Source of the DNA: Synechococcus sp. MU1642
Lineage (GTDB): Bacteria > Cyanobacteriota > Cyanobacteriia > PCC-6307 > Cyanobiaceae
Length of the DNA: 64,000 nucleotides
Direction of reading: 5' to 3'
Assembly (NCBI RefSeq): GCF_020514115.1
Contig: NZ_VTKZ01000001.1
Span: 248,001 to 312,000 of the forward strand
Below, piece by piece: positions 9,356-16,869 of this stretch; position 1 is the first letter of the stretch, and each line of letters begins with the position of its first letter. Below the pieces are notes generated by a model. The model had not been told where the DNA came from. It ran no database searches and worked only from the letters and a program-made list of their open reading frames with translations. The position numbers and the translations under genes were made by a program.

Positions 9356-9547
9356 ATGAAACAGTTCACCGAAACCAGTTCCGAACCCTATGACCGTCAC
9401 CACTACCGCGTGTGGTTGAGCGATGGGTCGTTCAAGGATGTCGAGAGCTATGACGAAGCACAACGTGTTTGGTTTTCCAGTAAGACAAGGCCAAGGACGA
9501 TAGAAGTGATGCAACCGAAGCGAAGAAAGAGTTCCAAAGGCTTCTAG
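9356..9547 (+). CDS. Small conserved-looking hypothetical protein
   Basis: This 63-residue basic protein has pattern HHYRVWLSDGSFKDVESYDE and a Lys/Arg-rich tail (PKRRKSSKGF). It looks like a short single-domain cyanobacterial protein; no function is recognised. It follows the hydrolase-like gene by 36 bp on the same strand. Confidence 0.6.
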   Translation: MKQFTETSSEPYDRHHYRVWLSDGSFKDVESYDEAQRVWFSSKTRPRTIEVMQPKRRKSSKGF

Positions 9548-9693
9548 GGATTTTGATGAAATTGCTGTTAATCAATCAAGTTTCGATCGATTCACTTGGC
9601 TGCAGCAAGTTTTTTCCCAGGTGAACCGCATTAAAAATGCAACCTCGCTAGGATGATTGGCCTGTAATTTCTTGCTTGACTCTTTGGCTCATG

Positions 9694-9753
9694 ATTAATG
9701 TGTTCCACATTAATGTGTTCCACATTAATGTGTTCCACATTAATTTGTTCGGA
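9694..9753 (+). repeat. 15-bp tandem repeat, three perfect copies plus a fourth diverged copy
   Basis: ATTAATGTGTTCCAC is repeated at 9694, 9709 and 9724. A fourth unit at 9739 has changed to ATTAATTTGTTCGG. The array lies about 50-100 bp upstream of the next gene, where it could affect promoter spacing. Confidence 0.97.
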
Positions 9754-9801
9754 ACAGCTATTCAGTATTCGATAACCGTGAAGCTGTGGGATATTTGAAT
9801 A

Positions 9802-10035
9802 ATGAATCAGTTTGAGCTCAACCAGATTCGCTCCAAGCTTCGTCGGCTCGATCTCGATGATCAGTTTATCGAGCGGTACATCGATAAGCTAATCAGGAAC
9901 AAAGAACCATTCTGTATGGCATCGAAGACCATTGATCGTTGGGAAAAAAAAGATTCAGGCCAATTTGTTCTTCAAGCACTCGCCTGTGGCTTGATTGCAG
10001 CCTTGGTTGGTGGTTGGTTTGCCGTTGTTCAGTAG
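9802..10035 (+). CDS. Small protein with C-terminal membrane segment
   Basis: The 77-residue product has a charged helical N-terminal part (LRRLDLDDQFIERYIDKLIR) and one membrane segment at the C-terminus (ALACGLIAALVGGWFAVV). It is the first of two small genes on this strand downstream of the 15-bp repeat array. Function unknown. Confidence 0.65.
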   Translation: MNQFELNQIRSKLRRLDLDDQFIERYIDKLIRNKEPFCMASKTIDRWEKKDSGQFVLQALACGLIAALVGGWFAVVQ

Positions 10036-10051
10036 CGCGGTGGATGGAGCC

Positions 10052-10216
10052 ATGAGCGATGCAAGCTTGATTGCCCTGTTCAGCGTGGGGATGGCGTCGA
10101 CGTCGACAGTTTTGTTCCTGGCCTTTCGGCGTACCTACCACCTGGAGCAAGAGCGCACATTGATGCGGAGAATGAGGCGACGCCTTGATCGGATGTTCTT
10201 AAAGCAAACGCCATGA
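10052..10216 (+). CDS. Small single-span membrane protein
   Basis: The ATG at 10052 gives 54 residues with one membrane span (LIALFSVGMASTSTVLFLAF) and a very basic tail (RRMRRRLDRMFL), suggesting a cytosolic C-terminus. It starts 16 bp after the previous small gene. The frame is open further upstream, but there it overlaps the preceding gene. Function unknown. Confidence 0.6.
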   Translation: MSDASLIALFSVGMASTSTVLFLAFRRTYHLEQERTLMRRMRRRLDRMFLKQTP

Positions 10217-10229
10217 ATCAGCCTCTCAA

Positions 10230-11024
10230 TCACCTTTGCTCTGCGGTGTTGGCCTTGTAGGTGAACAGAAGTGCCAAGCACAGTGTTCCGATCAGTGGAC
10301 CCGGGGGTAGGTCAATAGCAATCGCCAGCATCATCCCGCCGCCACATAGAAGTAGGCCCGTGCTCGCGCTGCGCAGCATGAGTTCTTTCAGGCTTCGGCT
10401 GCGCTCTACGTGCATCAGCACTGGAGCGCAAAGCAGGCCAATTACCAGAATTACGCCCACGGCAGTGATGGCGCTGATCACCACGAGGGCAGTGATTAGG
10501 CTGCAGATCAGCCGAACCAAGAGCACCGGTCGTTTGGCGATGGCTGCTCCCTCGGGGTCGATGCCAACGAACACCAGGTCGCGGTAGCCCCACACCAACA
10601 TTGCCAACAGGGCACTGGCTGAGATGGTTGTACGCAGCAGATCTGTTGTGGTGGCAGCCAGCAGATCGCCGAATAGAATTGTCTCCAGGTCCACTCGTGC
10701 CTCCAGCAGGGGCACCAACAGCACGCCCAGGGCGGTGAAGCCTGCCAGCACGGTGTTCATAGCGCCCTCTTCCCTGCCCTTGAATCGCCGGTTCAAGCGT
10801 TCAGCCACCAGGGCGCCCAGCAGTCCACTGATCAGGCCGCCGATGCTTGGGTCGATGCTGAAAGCCAGGGCGACTACCAAACCGGGAAGAACGGAATGGG
10901 CCATCAGGTTGGCCAGCAACACCCGGCGTTGGGTGATCAGCAACGCTCCAGTTGCTGGACAGATTGCTCCGATCAACAGAGAGATCGTTAGAGGCAGAAG
11001 CCACCAGATGTCCGGTTCAGCCAC
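10230..11024 (-). CDS. znuB: Zinc (manganese) ABC transporter permease
   Basis: This integral membrane subunit belongs to the ABC-3 family. It has about eight hydrophobic spans, the conserved LAHSVLPGLVVAL-like loop early on, and the region LVVISAITAVGVILVIGLL near the end. It starts inside znuC (8-bp overlap), so the two are one operon. Zn rather than Mn specificity is inferred from the Zur-type site shared with znuA. Confidence 0.92.
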   Translation of the reverse strand: MAEPDIWWLLPLTISLLIGAICPATGALLITQRRVLLANLMAHSVLPGLVVALAFSIDPSIGGLISGLLGALVAERLNRRFKGREEGAMNTVLAGFTALGVLLVPLLEARVDLETILFGDLLAATTTDLLRTTISASALLAMLVWGYRDLVFVGIDPEGAAIAKRPVLLVRLICSLITALVVISAITAVGVILVIGLLCAPVLMHVERSRSLKELMLRSASTGLLLCGGGMMLAIAIDLPPGPLIGTLCLALLFTYKANTAEQR

Positions 11025-11706
11025 AGCAGTGGCTCCCCATCATGCAAGTCAGGTCGCTCAGTTTTTCTCGAACCATGTTGGGTGATCCGTTGGCCAGGAT
11101 TTGGCCGTCCATCACAACAACCTGGTCGTAGCTGTCGAGGGCGCTGCCCCAATCGTGGCTGCTCACCAGCAGCGTCTGACCTGCTTCCGCTTGATCCCGC
11201 ATCACCTTGAGTAGATGGCCTCGCGTCGGTGGATCGATGGCGCTGCAGGGTTCATCCAGCAGCAGGATGTCGGTTTGCTGCATCAATCCTCTGGCCAGCA
11301 GGACGCGTTGTTGCTGGCCGCCGGAGAGCTGGTTGAGGCGTCGTGATCCCATGGCTCCCATGCCGACGCGTTCCAGCAGCTGTTCGCAGTGGTCCGCTGC
11401 TGTGGCTTTGCCCTTCTTGGGCGTCCCCAGCTGCACCATGTCGCGGGCGGTGATCGGAAACGACCAATCAATGGCTGCCCGTTGGGGCATTAGGCCGATT
11501 GGCTTGCTGGTGTTGACCGTTCCTTGGCTGGGTTTCAGTCGCCCTTCGATCAGATGCAACAGCGTTGACTTGCCGGCTCCGTTGGGCCCCACTAGCGCCG
11601 TCAGTGTTCCCTCTTGGAGTTGCAGGTTGACGCGGTCGACGGTGTTGCGACCTCCGTAGCTGAAGCACAGCTCTGTTGTGCTCAGCACGCACGACGAATG
11701 GCTCAT
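11017..11706 (-). CDS. znuC: Zinc ABC transporter ATP-binding protein
   Basis: The ATPase subunit drives metal uptake on the cytosolic face. Walker A is GPNGAGKST, the ABC signature is LSGGQQQR, and Walker B is ILLLDEP followed by the switch His in SSHDWG. The ATG at 11706 gives 229 aa, normal for ZnuC; the frame remains open upstream into znuA but there is no family sequence there. The C-terminus CMMGSHCCG is Cys/His-rich and could bind metal. It is divergent from znuA across a shared Zur-type palindrome. Confidence 0.94.
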   Translation of the reverse strand: MSHSSCVLSTTELCFSYGGRNTVDRVNLQLQEGTLTALVGPNGAGKSTLLHLIEGRLKPSQGTVNTSKPIGLMPQRAAIDWSFPITARDMVQLGTPKKGKATAADHCEQLLERVGMGAMGSRRLNQLSGGQQQRVLLARGLMQQTDILLLDEPCSAIDPPTRGHLLKVMRDQAEAGQTLLVSSHDWGSALDSYDQVVVMDGQILANGSPNMVREKLSDLTCMMGSHCCG

Positions 11707-11785
11707 CAACTCTTCGGTGGCCGGACTTGGGCCTCTTGAGGCTTTGCACACCTCATGTTGGCGAGGGATCAAGTATTCGGCAAAA

Positions 11786-11800
11786 TGATAATCATTCTCA
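11786..11800. promoter_or_regulatory. Zur-type operator between znuCB and znuA
   Basis: TGATAATCATTCTCA is a 7-1-7 inverted repeat matching the Fur/Zur consensus. It lies 80 bp from the znuC start and 12 bp from the znuA start in the divergent intergenic region. Zinc-loaded Zur would be expected to repress both directions. Confidence 0.8.
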
Positions 11801-11811
11801 CAAAGTCGTCT

Positions 11812-12729
11812 ATGCGTCCTGTGTTGGCTCGATCGGCGGGGGTCAGTCTTGCGCTGGCCATTGGAGCTGCCCTTGTTCCGGCTCATGCGGCTCAACCTGT
11901 GGTGGTGGCCGTCGACGGCACGTTGTGTGATCTCACCAAGACCCTGGCTGCCGGTGCTGCCTCGGTCACTTGCCTGATCCCCCCTGGGGGTGATCCCCAC
12001 TCCTATCGCTTGAAGCCCAGTGATCGCAGCCAGATCGCCAAGAGTGATCTGGTTTTTCACATCGGTTTTGGGCTGACCCCTTCCGCCAAAAAGCTCAAGT
12101 CACCAGGAACGGTGGTGGCCGTCGGTGAAGTCGCCCTGCCGTCCTATGGCGGCAGCGACCCCCATGTCTGGCACGACCCGGCCAATTCCGCTGCGATGGT
12201 GCGGGTCATCTCAAGTTCTCTGGCCCCCGTTCTGCCGGCCAGTGATCGTGCGGCCTTGGAGCAACGCACGGCGCGTGCTTTGGAAGTTTTCCAAGCTCTC
12301 CAAGCCTGGGAAGCCAATCAGTTCAGCTCTTTGCCCTCCGCGCAGCGAGTCATGGTTACCGATCACAAGACCTACAGTCATCTCGCAGATCGATTCGGAA
12401 TGGTCGAGATTGCGATGTTGGATAGCCACACAACCGGTGGTGTTTTGCGGCCCTCCAGTCTCAAAACTATCACCAAAGAAGTTAAAGAATCAGGGGCCAA
12501 AACCATCTTTTCTCCTGCGGCATTTGCCAACAAAACTCTGAAGCGTATTAGCAAGAGCACTGGTTTGCCGATTTGGACAACGCCTCTCTACGGAGAAGGA
12601 ATTGCTGCTGGTCGCAATGCTGTTTCGACGGCGACGCTTAATGTTTGCACTATTGTCAATGGTCAGGGTGGTTCATGTGATATCTCAGGTGCCAACGCAT
12701 TGAACTCTCAATGGTCATCTATTCGTTGA
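11812..12729 (+). CDS. znuA: Zinc ABC transporter substrate-binding protein
   Basis: This periplasmic protein captures zinc for ZnuBC. A signal peptide ends at AHA (LALAIGAALVPAHA). The cluster-9 binding-protein landmarks with their metal-ligand histidines follow: PPGGDPHSYRLKPSD, DPHVWHDPANS and TDHKTYSHLADRFGM. The His-rich loop found in many ZnuA proteins is absent, as in several picocyanobacteria. The ATG at 11812 puts the signal peptide at the N-terminus; upstream in-frame starts would include the operator. Confidence 0.93.
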   Translation: MRPVLARSAGVSLALAIGAALVPAHAAQPVVVAVDGTLCDLTKTLAAGAASVTCLIPPGGDPHSYRLKPSDRSQIAKSDLVFHIGFGLTPSAKKLKSPGTVVAVGEVALPSYGGSDPHVWHDPANSAAMVRVISSSLAPVLPASDRAALEQRTARALEVFQALQAWEANQFSSLPSAQRVMVTDHKTYSHLADRFGMVEIAMLDSHTTGGVLRPSSLKTITKEVKESGAKTIFSPAAFANKTLKRISKSTGLPIWTTPLYGEGIAAGRNAVSTATLNVCTIVNGQGGSCDISGANALNSQWSSIR

Positions 12730-12770
12730 CCAAGTCTCAATTCAAATTCCACGTCTAATTTTTCTGTTTC

Positions 12771-13727
12771 ATGTTCCGTTCTCGTCTTCTTCTTCTGACT
12801 CTGTTTCTGAGTCCTTTTGCTTCTATGGCTCCAGTCCATGCGCACGGTTCACATGGAAGTGGTTCTGAATTGAAGGCTGGTGAATTCGATTTTACTCCCC
12901 TTATTACCGTTGAGGGCCATGCTGGATTTGACGATAATCTTGAAAATCCAGAAAAGCATTATGCGGCTGACTTTTTGATTGGTGGCGAATTTGCTTGGGG
13001 CCTTGGGGATGGAAAGCAATTTTCTTTGGCTGCTTTCGTAGGTCCAACTTTGACCAGAGGTGGCGCAGAGCATTTTTATGGAGAAATCCATGCGCACGCA
13101 GAGGAAGAGGGACACGAGCATGAGGAAAGCGAAGCTCATCCAACTCGTGAAAGAGTTGATTTCAAGGCTTTCTTTGAGGCTAGATATAAGCACTCAGATA
13201 GGTTTAATATTCAAGCCTATTGGAATCCATACATTGTCACAAGTGACGAGTTGGAATTCCATGCCGACGAAAATGAATGGGAAAAGTTTGAATCAAAAGG
13301 TATTAAGAATGAGTTGGGTGCCAAAGTAAATTATGCATTTGGAGATGGTGATGTTGACTTTGGCCTAGGCGATTCCCTGTCTGATTTGATTGATGGAGCA
13401 TATCTTTCAATAGATCATCGACAGGGTTGGGGTGTAGATGGTGTTTATATTGGGAACTACACTGATCCCCGCGTTGGAATTGGCTTTAATTATGGTGAAA
13501 CATCTTTTCGGGTAGAAGCTGGCCCTCGTTTTTACACCCCAGGAAGCTACGCAAATGATCTAGATTCGCGAACTGATTTTGCTAGTGAGATAATGATATC
13601 TAGGCCTGTTAGCGACAAAGTTGATTTCTTCGCGCATTGGAAGGTTGTGTATACATGGGAGGATGTTGAAGGCTGGGGAGATGGCTACCAGCACCATGTA
13701 GGTACTGGTATTACCTATAAGTTGTGA
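12771..13727 (+). CDS. His-rich outer-membrane beta-barrel protein, probable zinc-responsive porin/receptor
   Basis: A signal peptide (LLLLTLFLSPFASMAPVHA) is followed directly by HGSHGSGS. A second His/Glu cluster, HAHAEEEGHEHEESEAH, sits near residue 110. The rest alternates short amphipathic strands and ends in an aliphatic residue (GTGITYKL), as outer-membrane barrels do. It follows znuA by 41 bp and is closed by a strong terminator, so it is probably in the znuA transcript. Metal passage or capture at the outer membrane is inferred from the His clusters and context; no known family was recognised. Confidence 0.75.
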   Translation: MFRSRLLLLTLFLSPFASMAPVHAHGSHGSGSELKAGEFDFTPLITVEGHAGFDDNLENPEKHYAADFLIGGEFAWGLGDGKQFSLAAFVGPTLTRGGAEHFYGEIHAHAEEEGHEHEESEAHPTRERVDFKAFFEARYKHSDRFNIQAYWNPYIVTSDELEFHADENEWEKFESKGIKNELGAKVNYAFGDGDVDFGLGDSLSDLIDGAYLSIDHRQGWGVDGVYIGNYTDPRVGIGFNYGETSFRVEAGPRFYTPGSYANDLDSRTDFASEIMISRPVSDKVDFFAHWKVVYTWEDVEGWGDGYQHHVGTGITYKL

Positions 13728-13744
13728 GTTGATCGCAACTTTGG

Positions 13745-13773
13745 CCTCGCCGGTTGTACCGGCGAGGTTTTTT
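13745..13773 (+). terminator. Rho-independent terminator of the znuA operon
   Basis: CCTCGCCGG, loop TTGTA, CCGGCGAGG, then TTTTTT. Confidence 0.95.
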
Positions 13774-13807
13774 ATTGTCTTGCTTTTGACGGTGATAAGG
13801 CTGTTAT

Positions 13808-15130
13808 TCAGCCTGCAGAAAGCCACTGCGCTTCACTAACAGGCGTGTTGACCACCTTGATGAGCTTCAAGCTGTCGCCATCGATCAGGCCAGCTCGGGC
13901 ATGGGTTTGGTTCGGTCGCGTCAGCGTCATCAGCAGCTGCTTGGTCACAGGGTTCCACTGGATGGGGCTGCCCGCCTTAAGCGTCCATGGCTCTAGGGCC
14001 CTGCGTTGTGTCACATCTCCCGCGTCGCTAAAAAGCACCAGTTCGTGATTGCCCCGTTGCTGCTTCCAGCGCCCCAGCACGGCCCAGATTTGTGTACCGC
14101 GGTTGTTGCAGGCGACCCCCAGCACCGCCTGATCACCGAGGTGCAATTGCTTCGGCGCTTGCCCAGCAACCACTAGCTCGATCGAGCGCCTGTAATCCGG
14201 CCAGTGCCGGATCAGCACGGCCCGCCCTGAGGCACCGCAGAAGGCCCCAACCTCCCTGCTCCCCGGCAGCATCTGCGGCTTTTGCTCAGTTGCTTTCAGG
14301 GGCCGGATGCTCAGGCCGTTGTAGCTGGGCATCACCACGCCTCCTCCAGCCGGCAGCAACTGCATCGGCCCTGAGGGTTTCAGATCAAGAGCTTTCCGTT
14401 TGCCATCGGCCTGCAGCAAAAGGACCTGGTCGCTGCCCGGCTGAAACCCACCACTCTGTACCAGCAGATCACCGTTGAGATTGCTGCTGAGATGTGCGAA
14501 GAGCACCTCCCCTTTCAACAGGGGTTCTGTGCTGCTCAGCGTTGGTGGTCCCAAGGTCGCCAGGCGGTTGGCGGTGCTGATGGGCGTCAGTTGGTCCAAC
14601 CACACCCGTTCGGTGCCGTTCTGATCGCGTTCCACCAGCGCAATACCCCGTCCGTTGCCCAGGGGAACGACGCTGAGGATGGCGTGCCAGACCTGACTGA
14701 TCGGCATCCACTCTCCCGATCGCGTCTGCAGTTGAACCTGCTCGCCTCCCTGCACAGGCCGCGTCGCGATCAGCCAGGGCCTCGGGTCCCACCACCATTG
14801 CTGCTCTCCCAGCGGCAGACCGCGTTGGCCGTCCCCTGCGATCGATAGCTCGAGCGGAGTCGTGAGCACGACATCCGCATCGATCACCATCCGCAGCGGT
14901 GTCGTCTCCCCCAGCCACTGATGGGGCACGGCCGGAGTCATTCGGGTGGCTTCGATGACCCGGGGCCGATCCATCGGGCGACTGAACTGCAGGTCCAGAG
15001 CTGCGCTGCCGCTTTGCACCCTCTGGGGCACCAGGCGCAGCAGCCTCGGAGGCCGGCGCAACAGCAGCTGGTGCTGCGCCAGAACCGCAGCGCAGGCCAT
15101 GAGCATCAGTAGAAAGGGCCGTCGCGTCAT
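13808..15130 (-). CDS. Exported protein with Ig-like (Big_5) domain, unknown function
   Basis: The 440-residue protein starts with a short hydrophobic signal or anchor (FLLMLMACAAVLAQ). A bacterial Ig-like domain near residues 45-105 carries the pattern FSRPMDR...TRMTPAVP. The rest has repeated beta strands spaced like a beta-propeller (IWAVLGRW, HELVLFSD, QLLMTLTRP). It is last in an operon with a DUF318 permease and a TIGR03943 protein and overlaps the latter by 4 bp (ATGA). A role in metal handling is inferred from that company only. An upstream frame extension to 15736 has no protein-like sequence and was excluded. Confidence 0.75.
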   Translation of the reverse strand: MTRRPFLLMLMACAAVLAQHQLLLRRPPRLLRLVPQRVQSGSAALDLQFSRPMDRPRVIEATRMTPAVPHQWLGETTPLRMVIDADVVLTTPLELSIAGDGQRGLPLGEQQWWWDPRPWLIATRPVQGGEQVQLQTRSGEWMPISQVWHAILSVVPLGNGRGIALVERDQNGTERVWLDQLTPISTANRLATLGPPTLSSTEPLLKGEVLFAHLSSNLNGDLLVQSGGFQPGSDQVLLLQADGKRKALDLKPSGPMQLLPAGGGVVMPSYNGLSIRPLKATEQKPQMLPGSREVGAFCGASGRAVLIRHWPDYRRSIELVVAGQAPKQLHLGDQAVLGVACNNRGTQIWAVLGRWKQQRGNHELVLFSDAGDVTQRRALEPWTLKAGSPIQWNPVTKQLLMTLTRPNQTHARAGLIDGDSLKLIKVVNTPVSEAQWLSAG

Positions 15131-15783
15131 GGTTCGAGGGGCCGCTCGGGCCTGGCAATCGGCGTGATGTTTTGGGGAATCACGACGGGGATGCGCCGTT
15201 TGTTCCGGGATTGCACGCTCATCGTTCCGTTGATGGCCAACCACTGGTTGGTTTTGGGGGTAAACGACAACGGCCACTCCACCGCAAGGCCAGCGGGCGT
15301 GGCGTCGGCCAGGCAACAGCGCACCGTGAGCCTGGCAATTAGCGGTGGGCCCTGGGGCTGCCTCCAGACAAAACCGCTGATGCGAACAGGATTGCCCACC
15401 ACAAGATCGGGATCGGGTTGGCTTCGTAGCAAGCGCACCCATTCCGTGAGGCTGCGTTGTTCGGGGGGCAGAACAAAGGCCAACTCCGGTGGATTGGGCA
15501 AACCCTGGGGGCGATTGCTGGCCAGATCGCTGAAGGAGGGGCTCGGCGGAAGGATCACCACCAGCGCAGCCATCACGCCGCTGAGCAGCCAGGGCCAGCG
15601 CCAGCGTTCGTTTTGCTTCTCTCTTTTCAGCAGAATTGACACGCCCAGCATCAGCAAGACCAGGCCGGTGACCCCCACCAGGCCATGGAAGACTCCCCGC
15701 AGCAGCAGATCGAGCCGACCGCTGTGGAAGCTCCACAACAGCGTCAGGCCCCAGAGCAGTAGCAGGGTTCCGCGCTTCAACAC
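15127..15783 (-). CDS. TIGR03943 / UPF0703 family membrane protein
   Basis: Two membrane spans at the N-terminus (TLLLLWGLTLLWSF and VGVTGLVLLMLGVSIL) plus a third near residue 70 precede a soluble domain. The soluble part has ISGFVWRQPQG, RCCLADATPAGLAVEW and WLAINGTM, matching the family that pairs with DUF318 permeases. In firmicutes this pair is YcgQ/YcgR (UPF0703/UPF0718). The two conserved Cys in RCCLAD are potential metal ligands. It lies 10 bp after the permease and overlaps the next gene. Confidence 0.82.
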   Translation of the reverse strand: MLKRGTLLLLWGLTLLWSFHSGRLDLLLRGVFHGLVGVTGLVLLMLGVSILLKREKQNERWRWPWLLSGVMAALVVILPPSPSFSDLASNRPQGLPNPPELAFVLPPEQRSLTEWVRLLRSQPDPDLVVGNPVRISGFVWRQPQGPPLIARLTVRCCLADATPAGLAVEWPLSFTPKTNQWLAINGTMSVQSRNKRRIPVVIPQNITPIARPERPLEP

Positions 15784-15793
15784 GACCGGCCCC

Positions 15794-16750
15794 TCACAGC
15801 AGCCATAGGTTGATCCACTGACCGATCAGCAGCACGCCAAGACTGGCACCGACCGCCGTGATCAGGATCGCCCTTGGCCGCATTAGCACGGTGAATAAGC
15901 CAGCGAGTTTGAGATCCACAACGGGCCCCAGTAAGAGGAAGGCCAGCAGGGCCCCTGGGGTGATCTGAGCGGCAAACCCCAGAGCAAGAAAGGCATCCAC
16001 ACTGGAGCAGACCGACACCACTACCGCCAGCAGCATCAAGGCAAGGATCGATGCCGTCGGCGCGCCCCCCACGGCCAACAGCCAACTGCGCGGCAGCCAG
16101 GTTTGCACCAGGGCCGCAAGCACACATCCCAGCACCAGCAGAGCCAGCAGATCGAGAAATTCGCGGCAGCTCTGGTCCAGCACCTGCCAGGCCTTCGGGC
16201 GCCTGCCGCTGATGGATCGTGGGGTGCTGGGTGATCCGCCGATCACACCACTGTTGCGCTGCAGCAGCCCCAGATTGCTGAGCGGCTGGCTCATGCGGCG
16301 TTCCTCCAGAAGCGCAGTGGCCAGGAGCTGTGTCTCGGGCAGTTGCACCAGCAACAGACTCAGCAGGATCGCCAGCAGAAAGGCCCCCAATGGCCGGGCC
16401 ACCAGCAGCCAGGGCTGATCAGGAAACGCGGCCCAGGTGCTGGCCAGGACGATGGGATTCAGCACCGGGGCTGCAAACAGAAAGCCGAAGGCTGTGCCCA
16501 TCGGTGCCCCGCTGGCCAGCAGTCGGCGGGCAACAGGAACGTTGCCGCATTCACAGGCCGGAAGGGCAAAGCCCATCAGGGCCCCAATGATTGGTGCCAG
16601 CACCGGGTTTTTTGGGAGCCGCTCGATCCAGGTACCCGGTGGCACGGTCCATCGGGCCAGCCCTGCGATGGCAACGCCGAGCAGCAGAAACGGAACGGCT
16701 TCCAGCAGTAACCCCTGAAAGATCGCCCAGGCCGTGGCGAGCTTGTCCAA
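15794..16750 (-). CDS. DUF318 / UPF0718 (YraQ/ArsP-like) permease
   Basis: This integral membrane protein has about eight spans. The family hallmark FALPACECGNVPVARRL occurs in the first half and VVSVCSSVDAFLALGFA in the second, each with a conserved Cys. Members export or handle metals or metalloids and are the partner of TIGR03943 proteins. The start is a TTG at 16750. It heads a three-gene operon, divergent from the oxoprolinase gene and close to znuABC. Confidence 0.88.
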   Translation of the reverse strand: MDKLATAWAIFQGLLLEAVPFLLLGVAIAGLARWTVPPGTWIERLPKNPVLAPIIGALMGFALPACECGNVPVARRLLASGAPMGTAFGFLFAAPVLNPIVLASTWAAFPDQPWLLVARPLGAFLLAILLSLLLVQLPETQLLATALLEERRMSQPLSNLGLLQRNSGVIGGSPSTPRSISGRRPKAWQVLDQSCREFLDLLALLVLGCVLAALVQTWLPRSWLLAVGGAPTASILALMLLAVVVSVCSSVDAFLALGFAAQITPGALLAFLLLGPVVDLKLAGLFTVLMRPRAILITAVGASLGVLLIGQWINLWLL

Positions 16751-16869
16751 GCGTTCAGGCGGCAGTTACTTTTCAACGTTCTCAGTTCAGCTCGCCCATC
16801 GGGGGGTGTCGACATGGTTTGTTGATCGACCTGCGCGGCAGGCTGGGGCGACGTTGACCAGAGCCTGAG

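Noticed and set aside
9694-9753. Short CRISPR or integron site
   Set aside because: Units are directly adjacent with no spacers.
15131-15736. N-terminal extension of the Ig-domain protein gene
   Set aside because: The extra 200 codons overlap the TIGR03943 gene on the same strand, and their composition is Arg/Gln-rich noise.
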